From CAKZML01 sp963823435 (GTDB lineage Bacteria; Pseudomonadota; Gammaproteobacteria; Steroidobacterales; BM003): a stretch of DNA of 64,000 nt. The stretch lies in contig CAWGLN010000003.1 in the NCBI GenBank assembly GCA_963823435.1, positions 1 through 64,000 of the forward strand, read 5' to 3'. The stretch's first letter is position 1; each line of letters begins with the position of its first letter. The notes beneath the pieces were generated by a model. The model worked only from the letters and a program-made list of their open reading frames with translations, was not told the origin of the DNA and did not search any database. Of the stretch, positions 62,671 to 64,000 are shown piece by piece. The position numbers were made by a program, and so were the translations under genes.

Positions 62671-63315
62671 ATGCGGGTCATCAAGAATCAGGTTTCTGTC
62701 CGCCGCGGCCTGCCGGCGGCATTGCTGTTGAGCCTGTCGGCCTGCACCACTACCATACCCATAGAAACCAGCATTCCGACACCGCTTATCGCTCCCCTGC
62801 CAAATCGGGTCGCGGTATATTACGACCCCGGTCTTGCCAATTTTGAACACACCGAGAAAATCGTCGGGGGTACCGACTACCAGGTCAAACTGGGTGACGC
62901 CAACCGGCGTATGTTCGCCAAGCTGTTTTCCTTCATGTTCGAGGAGGTAGTGGAAGTGGACAGTCTTGAACAGGGCTATACGGATACCCGGGGATTCGAT
63001 GCGATCATCAACCCCGCGGTTATGGAGCTGCAAATTTCGCCGCCCTCGAAAGAGGAATCGGCATTCTTCGAAGCATGGATCAAATATCGCATCGACGCCT
63101 TCGATAAGGATCGCAAGCCCATCGTAAACTGGATAGTCACCGGCTACGGCAAGGCGGAGCCGGAAATGTTCAAATCGTCCAGCGCACTGCATGCAGCAAC
63201 GGTTACTGCCATGCGTGACGCGGCGGCAAATATCGTGATTAAATTCAAACGACAGCCACGTGTACGGGAATGGATACAAGAGCAGGAGCGTCTGCATGCT
63301 GCGCCCTCGGAATAA
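62671..63315 (+). CDS. lipoprotein of the envelope cluster
   Basis: About 214 residues from ATG 62671 (a TTG at 62653 is possible). Lipobox LLLSLSAC. The mature part (NRVAVYYDPGLANFEHTEKI, FAKLFSFMFEEVVEVDSLEQ, AIINPAVMELQISPPSKEES) has an alternating strand-helix pattern as in outer-membrane assembly lipoproteins of the LptE/DUF type; no family is certain. It follows VWA-2 with 18 bases between stop and start. It would place part of the machine at the outer membrane. Confidence 0.65.
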   Translation: MRVIKNQVSVRRGLPAALLLSLSACTTTIPIETSIPTPLIAPLPNRVAVYYDPGLANFEHTEKIVGGTDYQVKLGDANRRMFAKLFSFMFEEVVEVDSLEQGYTDTRGFDAIINPAVMELQISPPSKEESAFFEAWIKYRIDAFDKDRKPIVNWIVTGYGKAEPEMFKSSSALHAATVTAMRDAAANIVIKFKRQPRVREWIQEQERLHAAPSE

Positions 63316-64000
63316 ATCCAGGCCTCTCGGACCTACGGATACTCTTCACGCTGAGCCAGGCGCTGCTGCTGGGCGCCTGCGTTAACTCGACTATTCAGCA
63401 GGTGAAAAAACCCGGTGTGGATATCAGCAAGACCGACTCGGTGGTTATCCTGGCCAGGCGACACGAAAACGCCAGGGAAACCGAGGCCAGCTTCACCGAG
63501 TGTGTGGAAGAACGGCTGGCCGAGGTCGGGGGAAATCTGAAGGTGCATCCCCGCAGTACCTTCGTTGACGCCATGTTTCCATGGTTCGAACCAGGCACCG
63601 CGCCCATCGACACGGATGCCTTGCCGCGACTGCTGGACAATCCGGGCGTGCGCAACATGATCGCGCTCACCGGCGTACGCTACGTGGTTTGGCTGGATGG
63701 CAGTACCGAGAGGGTGGACAGCGGTGGCACCATGAGCTGCGCGCTTAGTCCCGCAGGTGGCGGCTGCCTGGGTTTCGGCTGGTGGGAGGATGCGGCAGAC
63801 TACGAGGCCACTATCTGGGACCTGGATACCGCATCAACCACGGGCATGGTCAGTGCCGATGTGAGTGGCACCTCCTACATGCCCGCCCTGGTCATTCCCA
63901 TCCCTCTAATCGCCAGGACCCAGGCCGCTGCCTGCAGGGGCCTGGCAACGCAGTTGGCACAATTCCTGGGTGGAACACCGCAGCAACCCGCAGCGAATTA
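63296..64000 (+). CDS. last lipoprotein, frameshifted and cut by the window end
   Basis: The frame ending at the window edge reads LRILFTLSQALLLGACVNST, with a lipobox at LLLGAC, then DISKTDSVVILARRHENARE, YVVWLDGSTERVDSGGTMSC and SGTSYMPALVIPIPLIA. No start codon lies in this frame upstream. ATG 63296 in another frame reads MLRPRNKSRPLG, which would be a perfect n-region, so one base is probably missing near 63328. About 210 codons are visible. Unknown function; another putative envelope lipoprotein. Confidence 0.55.

Noticed and set aside
49705..64000. Reading the cluster as Zorya anti-phage defence (MotAB-like channel plus effectors)
   Set aside because: Zorya has ZorA with a long cytoplasmic tail, an OmpA-like ZorB and ZorC/D or ZorE enzymes. 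None of these is here; the partner proteins have VWA, not OmpA-like, domains.
49705..64000. Reading the cluster as a type VI secretion or Tol-Pal system
   Set aside because: No TssB/C/K/M, ClpV, TolA, TolB or Pal. FHA-like and SUMF1-like parts alone are not enough.

Overview
The window has two parts of different character that meet at about 16.3 kb. Bases 1-16,300 are AT-rich. They carry small secreted and lipoprotein genes, a cohesin-like/dockerin protein, a sodium:solute symporter, a tungsten-type aldehyde ferredoxin oxidoreductase (AOR) with a MoaD/ThiS-like carrier, a GEMM-class riboswitch and mobile-element debris (a tRNA-Thr 3' fragment beside an integrase stub). This suggests an anaerobe of the anammox-planctomycete or Desulfobacterota kind; I cannot place it more closely. 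From about 16.3 kb to the end the DNA is GC-rich with gammaproteobacterial-type genes (Hsp20/IbpA with a sigma32-like promoter, AzlCD, octaheme cytochrome, phenylacetate catabolon). The change falls inside one open frame, in the tail of an ABC ATPase, so the contig may be an assembly chimera. Many genes in both halves carry single-base frameshifts, several of them clearly at homopolymers. That looks more like sequencing error than gene death.

Layout. 0.3-8.5 kb: methyltransferase, riboswitch-controlled secreted protein, small HTH gene, DUF5681-like gene, tRNA/integrase scar, DUF1566 fragment, symporter. 8.5-16.3 kb: lipoproteins, dockerin protein, MoaD-like, TatT-like TPR, AOR, ABC ATPase. 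16.9-20.6 kb: TetR-controlled efflux set (TetR, HlyD-type adaptor, ATPase-permease). 20.9-30.6 kb: Hsp20, AzlC/AzlD, M16 protease, zinc-ribbon protein, octaheme cytochrome, YeiH, YkvA. 30.7-49.2 kb: acyl-CoA dehydrogenase, ExeA-FHA ATPase, then a minus-strand aromatic catabolic cluster (paaG, H, I, J, A, B, C, D, E, a fused 2-oxoacid dehydrogenase E1, E2, an aromatic-type aminotransferase and paaZ) with an Lrp/AsnC regulator. The cluster has no visible PaaK. It is laid out as if phenylalanine were transaminated to phenylpyruvate and decarboxylated directly to phenylacetyl-CoA before ring epoxidation.

49.7-64.0 kb, all on the plus strand and tightly packed, is the most novel part. It encodes a secreted TPR protein with a TonB-C-like end, several lipoproteins, a membrane TPR protein with a PEGA-like end, a membrane protein with an FHA-like N-terminus, PEGA repeats and a cysteine-less SUMF1 domain, a MotA/TolQ/ExbB-type proton channel, an Hsp70/actin-like protein, and two paralogous membrane-anchored VWA proteins. 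The first membrane helix of each VWA protein carries an Asp placed like that of ExbD/TolR/MotB. I infer a proton-motive-force-driven envelope machine in which VWA domains are the moving load. Short terminal-inverted-repeat elements lie at several boundaries of this region.
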